Assembly: GCA_017518705.1 (NCBI GenBank)
Contig: JAFWUC010000034.1
Location: 1-25,336, forward strand
Direction: 5' to 3'
Length of the DNA stretch: 25,336 bases
Source of the DNA: Clostridia bacterium
Lineage (GTDB): Bacteria; Bacillota_A; Clostridia; Christensenellales; Aristaeellaceae
A program made the translations under genes and the position numbers. Below, piece by piece: positions 15,170 through 25,336 of the stretch; the first letter of the stretch is position 1, and the number at the start of each line of letters is the position of its first letter. The notes below the pieces were generated by a model. It was given only the letters and a program-made list of their open reading frames with translations. It searched no databases and was not told the DNA's origin.

Positions 15170-15199
15170 ACGCTTTCTCCTTTATTTCCGGATGGTGTG

Positions 15200-17233
15200 T
15201 CAATAGGTGTTGGCGGTGTCCAGGGTCTTGCCTCCGTCCTTCTTCGCCTTGGAGGTGGCCCTGAGCTTGTTGAGCTCGCTTAAGAACAGGTCTTCGTCGA
15301 TAGGCAGCTCGATGGTCTTGTCCAGCCAGCTGGATAAGTGCATGGCGTTGGAGATGGTCAGGCCGTTTATGCCTTCCACGCCGTCAGCCACCAGTTCGCC
15401 CCTGCCCAGGATCTTGTCCGCGAACGCCTGCAGCACGCCCACGTGCTGGGGGTTGAGCCCGTCCGTCTCCACTTCGAACTCCTTGCGGGGCGGCCAGCCG
15501 AAGCCACCGGTATAGGTCTTGTGGAACTCGGGAATGGAGATCTCCAGCTTCTTCATTATGAGCTTGTTGTCCTCGCACACCAGCTGGCCGCCGTCCAGGT
15601 CTACCTCGAAGCGGTTGGTGCCGGGGGAATCGCTGGTGGTGGTCACGAACACGCCCGTGGCTCCGTTGGGATACTCCACGTACGCGGTGACATCGTCCTC
15701 GACCTCTATGTCGTGCCATTTGCCGTTGTGGCAGAACGCGCGCACCTTGGAGGGCATGCCGCAGATCCACTGCCACAGGTCCAGGTTGTGGGGGCACTGG
15801 TTGAGCAGCACGCCGCCGCCCTCGCCGTCCCAGGTGGCGCGCCAGGCGCCGGAATCGTAGTAGGACTGGGAGCGGAACCAGTTGGTGATGATCCAGTTGG
15901 TCCTGCGGATCTGGCCCATCTCGCCGCTGGCGATGATTTCCTTCATCTTGCGGTACACGCAGTTGGTGCGCTGGTTGAACATTATGGCGTAGATCTTGTC
16001 CTGCTTGACCGCGTACTCGTTAAGCTCCCTGACCGCCTTGGTGTACACGCCCGCGGGCTTCTCGCTCATGGCGTGCAGGCCCTTGGAGAGCGCCATCTTT
16101 ACCAGGCGGGGATGGTCGTAGTGGGGCGTGCACACGATGATCGCGTCCACAAGCCCGCTGTCCATCATCTTTTCCGCGTCGTCGAACACCGCCACGCCGG
16201 GCAGGTTCTCCTGCGCCCACTGGCGCCTTTCGGGCTTAAGGTCGGCTATCGCGCTCAGCACCATGCCGTTCACCTTGCCCTCAATAAGGTTCTTCGCGTG
16301 GCTGGAGCCGATGTTGCCCACGCCGATAATGCCGAGTCTTACCTTATCCATATTGCACCATACCCCCGTTTTTTCAGTGTGAAAGTTCTGCGCCGAAAGG
16401 ATACCCTTTATCGCGTCCGCCGCCGCCTGGAATGCGGTCATGCTGTCCGGATAGCTGAAAGCGGTCTTGAGCTCCTCGCCCTGCAGGTTCCTGATGCCGT
16501 CGAACACCCTTAAGTGGGGTTCCACCGACAGCACCATCTCCTGCGCCCGGGGCGTGAGCCCTTTGATTATCTCGGGCATGCTGCCGTCTCCGCAGCCGCT
16601 GGGCACCACGCTGCCGTCCTTGGCGAACGCGTCCTTGATGTGCATATAGTATATGTAGTCCTTGAGCAGGGCGAAGTTCTCGATGGGCTTTTCGCCGCAC
16701 TGCACGAAGTTGGCGGGGTCGAACACCAGCCTGAGCCTGCCGTCAAAGTGCTTATACAGGTCCAGGCAGCGGGCAGCCACGTCGCCGTAGATGCCTTTCT
16801 CGTTTTCGTGGCACAGCTTTATGCCCTCTTTCTCGGCGGCGGAAAGCATCTTTTCCAGCCTGGCGAACACTTCTTCGCGGTATTTGGCGGGATCTTCCCC
16901 CTTGGGAATGTAGAAGGAGAACATCCTCATCCGGTCCGTGCCCAGTATGCGGCACAGCTTGAGCGCCCGCTCGAACTCACGGAAATGGGGCTCGAAGTCG
17001 TCGGTTATCGAGATCTTGCCGAAGGGCGAACCCATGGACGCGACCCTGATGTCCGCTTCGTCCAGCTGCTTACGCGCCGCGGCGGCTTCCTCGTCCGTCA
17101 GGTCCTTGACGCTTTTGCCGTTCACGCCGCGCATCTCCAGCGTGGCAATGCCAGCCTTCTTGAGCGCGTCTATCTGAACGTCCAGGCTCTGCCCCGCCTC
17201 GTCGGCGAAGGCGGACAACACAAACACTGCCAT
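15200..17233 (-). CDS. Fused sugar epimerase and Gfo/Idh/MocA oxidoreductase
   Basis: A 677-residue protein in two parts. Residues 1 to about 280 are a TIM-barrel isomerase/epimerase with candidate metal ligands Glu143 (CHENEKG), Asp172 (VFDPANF), His198 (YMHIKDA) and Glu238 (SVEPHL). Residues 295-677 are a complete Gfo/Idh/MocA NAD(P)-dependent dehydrogenase: Rossmann motif GIIGVGNIGSSHAKN (301-315), the Glu-Lys-Pro catalytic motif at 391-393, and GGGVLLNQCPHNLDLWQW in the substrate domain. Met295 looks like an original start codon, and the short linker before it (His-Thr-Glu-Lys-Thr-Gly-Val-Trp-Cys-Asn) reads like translated spacer DNA. These two enzyme types are often neighbours acting on one sugar or inositol. 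The start is supported by AGGAGG seven bases before ATG and by a strong promoter. Confidence 0.9.
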   Translation of the reverse strand: MAVFVLSAFADEAGQSLDVQIDALKKAGIATLEMRGVNGKSVKDLTDEEAAAARKQLDEADIRVASMGSPFGKISITDDFEPHFREFERALKLCRILGTDRMRMFSFYIPKGEDPAKYREEVFARLEKMLSAAEKEGIKLCHENEKGIYGDVAARCLDLYKHFDGRLRLVFDPANFVQCGEKPIENFALLKDYIYYMHIKDAFAKDGSVVPSGCGDGSMPEIIKGLTPRAQEMVLSVEPHLRVFDGIRNLQGEELKTAFSYPDSMTAFQAAADAIKGILSAQNFHTEKTGVWCNMDKVRLGIIGVGNIGSSHAKNLIEGKVNGMVLSAIADLKPERRQWAQENLPGVAVFDDAEKMMDSGLVDAIIVCTPHYDHPRLVKMALSKGLHAMSEKPAGVYTKAVRELNEYAVKQDKIYAIMFNQRTNCVYRKMKEIIASGEMGQIRRTNWIITNWFRSQSYYDSGAWRATWDGEGGGVLLNQCPHNLDLWQWICGMPSKVRAFCHNGKWHDIEVEDDVTAYVEYPNGATGVFVTTTSDSPGTNRFEVDLDGGQLVCEDNKLIMKKLEISIPEFHKTYTGGFGWPPRKEFEVETDGLNPQHVGVLQAFADKILGRGELVADGVEGINGLTISNAMHLSSWLDKTIELPIDEDLFLSELNKLRATSKAKKDGGKTLDTANTY

Positions 17234-17268
17234 ATCTTATCCTCCTACAGGCATAATATACTATTTTG

Positions 17269-17297
17269 ATTATACTCTTTTGGCCCGTAATAGTCAA
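17269..17297 (-). promoter_or_regulatory. Sigma-A promoter for the epimerase/oxidoreductase operon
   Basis: On the minus strand TTGACT (complement of 17292-17297) and a perfect TATAAT (complement of 17269-17274) are exactly 17 bases apart. The start site would be near 17262, giving a leader of about 29 bases. Its -35 lies 88 bases from the -35 of the divergent infC promoter. Confidence 0.8.
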
Positions 17298-17384
17298 GTT
17301 TAGAGCTGCGCCCCGCGCTTGGCGGCGTTTGCCGCCCTTTTTGCGGCCTTGCCCGATAATTTTGTGTAAACTAAGCTAAAACCC

Positions 17385-17413
17385 TTGACACGCGCGCCGT
17401 ACCCGTATATAAT
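17385..17413 (+). promoter_or_regulatory. Consensus sigma-A promoter of the infC operon
   Basis: TTGACA at 17385-17390 and TATAAT at 17408-17413 both match consensus perfectly, with the optimal 17-base spacer. Transcription should begin near 17420, leaving a leader of about 145 bases before infC. Confidence 0.9.
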
Positions 17414-17419
17414 TGACCA

Positions 17420-17564
17420 GCAAAGCAGAAGCAACCGCTTCTCACCCGGCGGCATCGCCAGCCGTGGTAAAACAGCCTCCAAGCATGGGGCGTTTATGGG
17501 AGCGGTGCGGCTGCGCCGGTCTTTTTTTATACCAATGCCCAGGATTATACGGAGGTGTGTTTCT
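17420..17564 (+). promoter_or_regulatory. infC operon leader, likely L20-responsive attenuator
   Basis: The untranslated leader has a first hairpin (AGAAGC 17427-17432 with GCTTCT 17437-17442), a second (17448-17451 with 17456-17459), then a terminator hairpin. CCGGCG at 17446-17451 is complementary to CGCCGG at 17514-17519, so pairing these two would break the terminator stem. In Bacillota the infC-rpmI-rplT leader is bound by ribosomal protein L20, which favours early termination. The position and the alternative pairing fit that L20 leader; the family match is my judgement, not a search result. Confidence 0.62.
17503..17529 (+). terminator. Attenuator terminator inside the infC leader
   Basis: A 6-bp stem with one G-T pair (17503-17508 with 17513-17518) and a tetraloop is followed by GTC and seven T (17522-17528). 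It lies upstream of infC inside the transcript, so it must act as a conditional terminator. Confidence 0.7.
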
Positions 17565-18077
17565 ATCAACGATCTGACAATTAACGAGGATATCCGCGAG
17601 CGCGAGGTGCGCGTCGTAAACGAAAACGGCGAACAGCTGGGTATAATGCCCACCGTTCAGGCGTTAAGGCTGGCTGAGGAAAAGCAGCTTGACCTGGTCA
17701 ACATCGCTCCCGCCGCCAAGCCCCCCGTGTGCAAGCTCATGGACTACGGCAAATACCGTTTCGAACAGGGCAAGCGCGAGAAGGAGATCCGCAAAAATCA
17801 GAAGATAATAGAGACAAAGGAAGTGCGCTTAAGCGCCACCATCGAAGACCACGACATCGACGTAAGGTTCCGCCAGGCGGCAAAGTTCCTGCAGGACGGC
17901 TGCAAGGTCAAGGTATCCATCCGCTTCCGCGGGCGTCAGATCGCCCACAGCGAGATCGGTACGGACGTCATGCAGATGTTCGCCGACAGGATCAAGGATT
18001 ACGGCACCGTGGAAAAGAAACCGGCTCTGGAGGGCCGCAGCATGACCATGCTCCTGGCTCCCAAGGACTCCAAGTAA
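17565..18077 (+). CDS. infC: Translation initiation factor IF-3
   Basis: A 170-residue IF-3. The N-terminal domain has the family opening INDLTINEDIREREVRVV, and the linker and C-terminal domain carry VCKLMDYGKYRFEQ, then KEVRLSATIEDHDIDVR and the final SMTMLLAP. IF-3 keeps ribosomal subunits apart and rejects non-standard start codons. The frame is open further upstream, but that stretch is the leader. I place the start at the ATC codon at 17565: GGAGGT at 17551-17556 is eight bases before it, no ATG, GTG or TTG fits, and the protein starts at the usual place. A rare ATT/ATC/ATA start is known for infC in many bacteria and lets IF-3 limit its own synthesis. First gene of infC-rpmI-rplT. Confidence 0.95.
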   Translation: MNDLTINEDIREREVRVVNENGEQLGIMPTVQALRLAEEKQLDLVNIAPAAKPPVCKLMDYGKYRFEQGKREKEIRKNQKIIETKEVRLSATIEDHDIDVRFRQAAKFLQDGCKVKVSIRFRGRQIAHSEIGTDVMQMFADRIKDYGTVEKKPALEGRSMTMLLAPKDSK

Positions 18078-18104
18078 GCATTCACACAGAAGGAGGAAAA
18101 CCCC

Positions 18105-18302
18105 ATGCCCAAACAGAAGACTCATTCCGGCGCCGCGAAGCGTTTCAGCATCACCAAAAGCGGAAGAGTAAAGCGCGCCCAGGCCTTTAAGCGCCACATA
18201 CTTACCAAGAAGCCTACCAAGCGTACCCGCAACCTGCGCAAGGCCGCGTTCCTTACGCCTGTTGAAGGCCGCACCATGAAGAAGCTTATTCCCTACAAGT
18301 AA
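18105..18302 (+). CDS. rpmI: 50S ribosomal protein L35
   Basis: A 65-residue, very basic protein with the L35 pattern: [20 protein letters not shown], then [15 protein letters not shown] and a C-terminal Tyr-Lys end. It is a small structural protein of the large ribosomal subunit. An AAGGAGG site lies upstream of ATG. It sits 27 bases after infC and 14 before rplT, the standard order of this operon. Confidence 0.97.
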   Translation: MPKQKTHSGAAKRFSITKSGRVKRAQAFKRHILTKKPTKRTRNLRKAAFLTPVEGRTMKKLIPYK

Positions 18303-18316
18303 GGAGGACGACATAA

Positions 18317-18667
18317 ATGGCAAGAATTAAGCGCGCGGTTAACGCCGTAAAGAAACGCCGCAAGATATTTAAGCTCTCAAAGGGTTATTTCGGAGCCAAA
18401 TCCAAGCAGTACCGTGCCGCCAGCGAGCAGGTGAGACGTTCCCTGCGTTACGCTTTCATCGGCCGCAAGCAGAAGAAGCGCGACTTCCGCCGCCTGTGGA
18501 TCGCCCGCATCAATGCCGGCGCCAGGATGAACGGCCTGTCCTACAGCCGCCTTATGGACGGTCTGAAGAAGAACGGCATCGACATCAACCGCAAGATGCT
18601 CTCCGAGCTGGCCATCAACGACGCCGCGGCTTTCACCGCCCTGTGCGAGAAGGTCAAGAACGCCTAA
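18317..18667 (+). CDS. rplT: 50S ribosomal protein L20
   Basis: A 116-residue L20, which binds 23S rRNA early in large-subunit assembly. It has the basic N-terminal helix [19 protein letters not shown], the [13 protein letters not shown] segment, [17 protein letters not shown] core (here [18 protein letters not shown]) and the [21 protein letters not shown]-terminal domain. In Bacillota it also binds its own operon leader. AAGGAGG precedes the ATG. The last gene of the operon. Confidence 0.98.
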   Translation: MARIKRAVNAVKKRRKIFKLSKGYFGAKSKQYRAASEQVRRSLRYAFIGRKQKKRDFRRLWIARINAGARMNGLSYSRLMDGLKKNGIDINRKMLSELAINDAAAFTALCEKVKNA

Positions 18668-18676
18668 ACACAAATT

Positions 18677-18704
18677 CCCTGCGGCTGAATGCCGCAGGGG
18701 TTTT
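18677..18704 (+). terminator. Terminator after rplT
   Basis: A perfect 9-bp GC-rich stem (18677-18685 with 18691-18699) with a 5-base loop is followed by GTTTT. It ends only five bases before the tRNA gene. The short T run suggests some read-through, which could supply tRNA transcripts. Confidence 0.8.
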
Positions 18705-18708
18705 ATAC

Positions 18709-18794
18709 GGAGGCGTATCGAAGTGGTCATAACGGCCCTGACTCGAAATCAGGTAGGGTGAAAGCCCTCGTGGGTTCGAATCCCACCGCCTCCG
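18709..18794 (+). tRNA. tRNA-Ser, anticodon CGA
   Basis: The 7-bp acceptor stem GGAGGCG (18709-18715) pairs with CGCCTCC (18787-18793), with G as discriminator base. The anticodon loop CTCGAAA is closed by CCTGA/TCAGG, giving anticodon CGA, which reads UCG. The long variable arm (GGGTGAAAGCCC region) is the class II sign of tRNA-Ser. The T arm is GTGGG-TTCGAAT-CCCAC. The 3' CCA is not encoded. No separate promoter is evident. Confidence 0.95.
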
Positions 18795-18804
18795 CGTCAA
18801 AAAG

Positions 18805-18837
18805 CAAGATCCGAACCCGTACAGGTTCGGATTTGCA
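18805..18837. terminator. Hairpin after tRNA-Ser
   Basis: A stem of 9 perfect pairs (18810-18818 with 18825-18833), extended to 13 across a one-base bulge, with a 6-base loop. The plus strand has no T run after it, while the minus strand reads CTTGCTTTTT. It probably ends or trims the tRNA transcript, or stops antisense transcription; the role is uncertain. Confidence 0.5.
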
Positions 18838-18868
18838 ATATATGCAAATATATGCGGGAGGGACATAT

Positions 18869-19795
18869 ATGAAGCTGATCAACATCGCGAAGGGACCGGC
18901 AAACGCTTCCGCCATAGTGCTGGGCTGCATGCGCATGCCCGCGCTCAGCGTTCAGGCGGCCGCCGAAATGCTGACCACTGCCGTTGACTGCGGCGTCAAC
19001 TTCTTCGACCACGCCACCTGCTACGGCAACGGCGAAGCCGAGGCGCGCTTCGGAGAGGCGTTCAGGCTGGCAGGGATCAACAGGGAAGACGTATACATCC
19101 AGAGCAAGTGCGGCCTGCACTTCGACCGCCGGGAATTCGACTGGAGCCGGGACGACATAATCACCAGCGCCGAAGAAAGCCTCTCAAGGCTCAAAACCGA
19201 CTATCTGGACGTACTGCTGCTGCACCGTCCCGACCTGCTGTACGAGCCCGAGCAGGTGGCGGAGGCGTTCGACACCCTGCACACCCAGGGCAAGGTAAGA
19301 TACTTCGGCGTGAGCAACGTCTCCCCCGGCCAGCTGGAGCTGCTGGGCAGATACGTAAAGCAGCCCCTGGTCATCAACCAGCTGCAGTTCTCCCTGGACC
19401 AGACCCAGCTGATCGACACGGGCCTGTACGTCAACAACCTGACCACCGAGCGCTCCATAGACCGCGACAACGGCCTTATCGACTACTGCCGCCTGAAGGA
19501 CATCACCATACAGGCCTGGTCTCCCCTGCAGGCAGGCATGTTCCAGGGCTGCTTCGTGGACGACCCCAAATATCCGGAACTCAACCAGGCCCTGGCGGAG
19601 GTGGCGGAAAAGTATTCCGTCAGCAAGACCGCCGTCGCCATCGCCTGGATACTCCGCCATCCCGCGCGCATGCAGGCCATAGCGGGCACCATGAATCCCG
19701 CCCATCTCAGGGACATCTGCCTGGGCGCGGACATCACCCTGACCCATCAGGAGTGGTACAAGCTCTATCTGGCTTCCGGCAGAAAGCTCCCGTAA
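18869..19795 (+). CDS. Aldo/keto reductase
   Basis: A 308-residue NAD(P)H-dependent oxidoreductase of the aldo/keto reductase superfamily, closest in style to the YdhF/Tas-like bacterial branch. The catalytic tetrad is present: Asp47 and Tyr52 (FFDHATCYGNG), Lys80 (YIQSKCG) and His119 (DVLLLHRPD). The later KVRYFGVSNVSPGQ, IQAWSPLQAG and AIAWILRHPARMQAIAGT segments are also typical, the last forming the cofactor site. The start is ATG 18869, six bases after a GGGAGGG site; the longer open frame would run through the tRNA and is excluded. The substrate is unknown. A tandem ATATATGCA-like repeat precedes the ribosome site. It stands alone and ends at a shared terminator. Confidence 0.93.
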   Translation: MKLINIAKGPANASAIVLGCMRMPALSVQAAAEMLTTAVDCGVNFFDHATCYGNGEAEARFGEAFRLAGINREDVYIQSKCGLHFDRREFDWSRDDIITSAEESLSRLKTDYLDVLLLHRPDLLYEPEQVAEAFDTLHTQGKVRYFGVSNVSPGQLELLGRYVKQPLVINQLQFSLDQTQLIDTGLYVNNLTTERSIDRDNGLIDYCRLKDITIQAWSPLQAGMFQGCFVDDPKYPELNQALAEVAEKYSVSKTAVAIAWILRHPARMQAIAGTMNPAHLRDICLGADITLTHQEWYKLYLASGRKLP

Positions 19796-19855
19796 GCCTT
19801 ACTTTCCCGCGTAACGGACCTTAGCCGTACCGTCCGCTCGAAGGCGCGGCAAATC

Positions 19856-19889
19856 AAAACCCCGGCAGGAGATCTCCTGCCGGGGTTTT
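19856..19889. terminator. Bidirectional terminator between the aldo/keto reductase and rpoC genes
   Basis: A perfect palindrome of 34 bases (19856-19872 with 19873-19889) that folds into a stem of about 15 pairs with a GATC loop. It is flanked by AAAA and TTTT on either side, so it works in both directions. It starts two bases from the rpoC stop codon. Confidence 0.92.
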
Positions 19890-19890
19890 C

Positions 19891-23496
<3,606 letters not shown>

Positions 23497-23526
23497 TTCC
23501 GTTCTCTCCCTTCCTGTGGCACAAGC

Positions 23527-25336
23527 TTATTCAAACGAATCGAAATCGTCGTTTCCGATGTCGTCCAGATCTTCGCCTATGTCCTCAAGTCCCTCAAGCT
23601 CGATGTCGTCCAGGTCTTCCTCGTCGGGCTCTTCGTCCTCGTCCAGATCGTCGATATCTTCGATCTCACCCAGGCTGTCCAGGCTGTCGATGTCGTCCAG
23701 ACCGTCGGTGAGGTTGTCGAGGGAGTCGAAGTCGAAGTCGTCAGGAGTGTCCTCTTCGCCCTCAACAGGCGGCGGCAGGGTCTTGGTGAGCTCCTGCTTG
23801 AACTCGCTGTCGGGCGCCAGGTCTTCGTCTTCAAGCTCTCTGAGGATGATCTCTTCCTTGTTCTCGCCCAGCACCTTGATGTCCAGAGACAGGCTCTGCA
23901 GTTCCTTGATAAGGACCTTGAAGCTCTCGGGCACGCCGGGCTCGGGGATGTTCTCGCCCTTTACTCTGGCCTCGTAAGTCTTTACGCGGCCCACCACGTC
24001 GTCGCTCTTCACGGTCAGGATCTCCTGCAGCACGTGGCTGGCGCCGTAGGCTTCCAGGGCCCAGACTTCCATCTCTCCGAAACGCTGGCCGCCGAACTGG
24101 GCCTTGCCGCCCAGAGGCTGCTGCGTGACCAGGGAGTAGGGGCCGGTGGAACGGGCGTGGATCTTGTCGTCCACCAGGTGGTGGAGCTTAAGCATGTACA
24201 TGTAACCCACGGTTACGGGGTTGTCGAAGCGGTTGCCGGTCCTGCCGTCATACACCCACAGCTTGCCTTCGGGGTTGATGCCGATGCGGTCGAACTGGAT
24301 GGTGGGGCGGCCCTTGTCGTCGAACAGGGGGCCCTGGGGCAGGCGGCTGGCCTGGGTGAGCGCCTCGTGGATGTCCTCGCCGGTGGCGCCGTCGAACACG
24401 GGGGTGGCCACATGCCAGCCCAGCGCGCGGGCGGCGAGACCCAGGTGCACTTCCAGCACCTGACCGATGTTCATTCGGGAAGGCACGCCCAGAGGATTGA
24501 GCACTATGTCAAGGGGAGTGCCGTCCGCCAGGAAGGGCATGTCCGCCTCGGGCAGTATGCGGGAGACGACGCCCTTGTTGCCGTGGCGGCCCGCCATCTT
24601 GTCGCCCACGGAGATCTTGCGCTTCTGGGCGATGTACACGCGCACCATGCGGTTGACGCCGGGGCTGAGCTCGTCGTGGTTCTCGCGGGTGAATATCTTT
24701 ACGTCTACCACTATGCCGAACTCGCCGTGGGGCAGGCGCAGGGAGGTGTCCCTGACTTCCTTGGCCTTGTCGCCGAATATGGCCCTTAACAGCCTTTCCT
24801 CGGCGGTCAGCTCGGTCTCGCCCTTGGGAGTGACCTTGCCGACCAGTATGTCGTTGGCACGCACTTCGGCGCCGATGCGGATGATTCCGCGCTCGTCCAG
24901 GTCTTTCAGTGCGTCCTCGCCCACGCCGGGCACGTCGCGGGTGATCTCTTCGCTGCCCAGCTTGGTGTCGCGGGCTTCGCTCTCGTATTCCTCGATGTGG
25001 ATGGAGGTGTAAACGTCGTCTTTTACCAGGCGCTCGTTGATGAGCACGGCGTCCTCGTAGTTATAACCTTCCCAGGTCATGAATCCGATCAGCACGTTGC
25101 GGCCCAGCGCGATCTCGCCCTCGTCGGTGGAGGGGCCGTCCGCCAGCACCTGGCCGACCTTGACCTGGTCGCCCTCGTACACCACGGGATGCATGTTGAT
25201 GCAGGTGCCCTGGTTGGAGCGGGCGAACTTGCTCAAGCGGTAAGTGAACTCCTGGCCCTCGTTGTCCTTTATGCGCACTTCGTCCGCGGAGACCCGGGAC
25301 ACCACGCCGTCGTGCTTGCTCAGAAGCACCACGCCG
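23527..25336 (-). CDS. rpoB: RNA polymerase subunit beta, 3' part of gene
   Basis: The window cuts this gene; about 600 C-terminal residues are present, and the true start lies beyond 25336. Conserved pieces are [73 protein letters not shown] and the final [19 protein letters not shown], so the active-centre and clamp parts of beta are here. The end is unusual. After the normal C-terminus (near LDIKVL) come about 20 charged residues, a Pro-Pro-Pro, and then 79 residues of which 42 are Asp or Glu and none are Lys, Arg or His. This acidic tail has irregular Leu-Asp-Asp-Ile-like repeats. Transcription continues into rpoC. Confidence 0.97.
   Translation of the reverse strand, partial: GVVLLSKHDGVVSRVSADEVRIKDNEGQEFTYRLSKFARSNQGTCINMHPVVYEGDQVKVGQVLADGPSTDEGEIALGRNVLIGFMTWEGYNYEDAVLINERLVKDDVYTSIHIEEYESEARDTKLGSEEITRDVPGVGEDALKDLDERGIIRIGAEVRANDILVGKVTPKGETELTAEERLLRAIFGDKAKEVRDTSLRLPHGEFGIVVDVKIFTRENHDELSPGVNRMVRVYIAQKRKISVGDKMAGRHGNKGVVSRILPEADMPFLADGTPLDIVLNPLGVPSRMNIGQVLEVHLGLAARALGWHVATPVFDGATGEDIHEALTQASRLPQGPLFDDKGRPTIQFDRIGINPEGKLWVYDGRTGNRFDNPVTVGYMYMLKLHHLVDDKIHARSTGPYSLVTQQPLGGKAQFGGQRFGEMEVWALEAYGASHVLQEILTVKSDDVVGRVKTYEARVKGENIPEPGVPESFKVLIKELQSLSLDIKVLGENKEEIILRELEDEDLAPDSEFKQELTKTLPPPVEGEEDTPDDFDFDSLDNLTDGLDDIDSLDSLGEIEDIDDLDEDEEPDEEDLDDIELEGLEDIGEDLDDIGNDDFDSFE

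Noticed and set aside
17385..17564. N-terminal extension of IF-3 by 60 codons
   Set aside because: It starts within the -35 of the infC promoter and runs through the leader hairpins, so it cannot be in the transcript as a coding region.
19856..19889. Perfect palindrome considered as an attachment site or transposon end
   Set aside because: Flanking A and T runs and its place between converging stop codons make it an ordinary bidirectional terminator.

Overview
The window reads as chromosomal backbone of a GC-rich (roughly 60% by eye) Gram-positive bacterium of class Clostridia, possibly a gut Christensenellales/Eubacteriales relative; the order is a guess. Supporting signs are a fused IspH-ribosomal protein S1 gene (a clostridial arrangement), WhiA, an infC-rpmI-rplT operon with a Bacillota-type leader, purine-rich GGAGG ribosome sites before nearly every gene, consensus sigma-A promoters, and secreted proteins with short Gram-positive signal peptides. 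I see no insertion sequence, prophage, integrase, CRISPR array or plasmid gene.

Layout. 1-840: a small secreted protein gene (+) ending at a terminator shared with the converging MATE exporter (-, 851-2299). 2447-4180: a two-gene minus-strand unit, a 62-aa protein and an XRE-type regulator whose C-terminal two thirds is built from eleven 28-residue repeats. 4202-4249: an unexplained palindromic element. 4307-6295: ispH-rpsA fusion (-), divergent from ogt (+, 6483-7016). 7034-7654: a YczE-like membrane protein gene that looks damaged at both ends. 7783-9753: a large secreted protein of unknown function (-). 9856-17233: a long minus-strand block reading, in transcription order, fused epimerase/Gfo-Idh-MocA oxidoreductase, second epimerase, hairpin, MBOAT acyltransferase, AlgX/DHHW-type SGNH protein, murB, whiA. 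17385-18699: infC-rpmI-rplT (+) with a consensus promoter, an attenuator-like leader and an ATC start for infC. 18709-18794: tRNA-Ser(CGA). 18869-19795: aldo/keto reductase (+). 19891 to the end: rpoC and the 3' part of rpoB (-), separated from the reductase by a perfect palindromic terminator.

How the genes fit together. Most of the content is housekeeping: transcription (rpoB, rpoC), translation (IF-3, L35, L20, S1, tRNA-Ser), isoprenoids (IspH), cell wall (MurB) and DNA repair (Ogt). The most informative context is the MBOAT-SGNH-MurB-WhiA run. Its genes are separated by 9, 1 and 1 bases and must be translationally coupled, which suggests an envelope O-acylation pair tied to MurNAc precursor synthesis. 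The sugar-modifying genes upstream have their own strong promoter and may read through a hairpin into this run.

The best candidates for something undescribed are the XRE/28-residue-repeat protein with its small partner, the MBOAT-SGNH-murB-whiA operon, the in-frame epimerase-oxidoreductase fusion, the interrupted yczE-like gene and the acidic tail of RpoB. All functional assignments come from reading motifs; no database search was possible.
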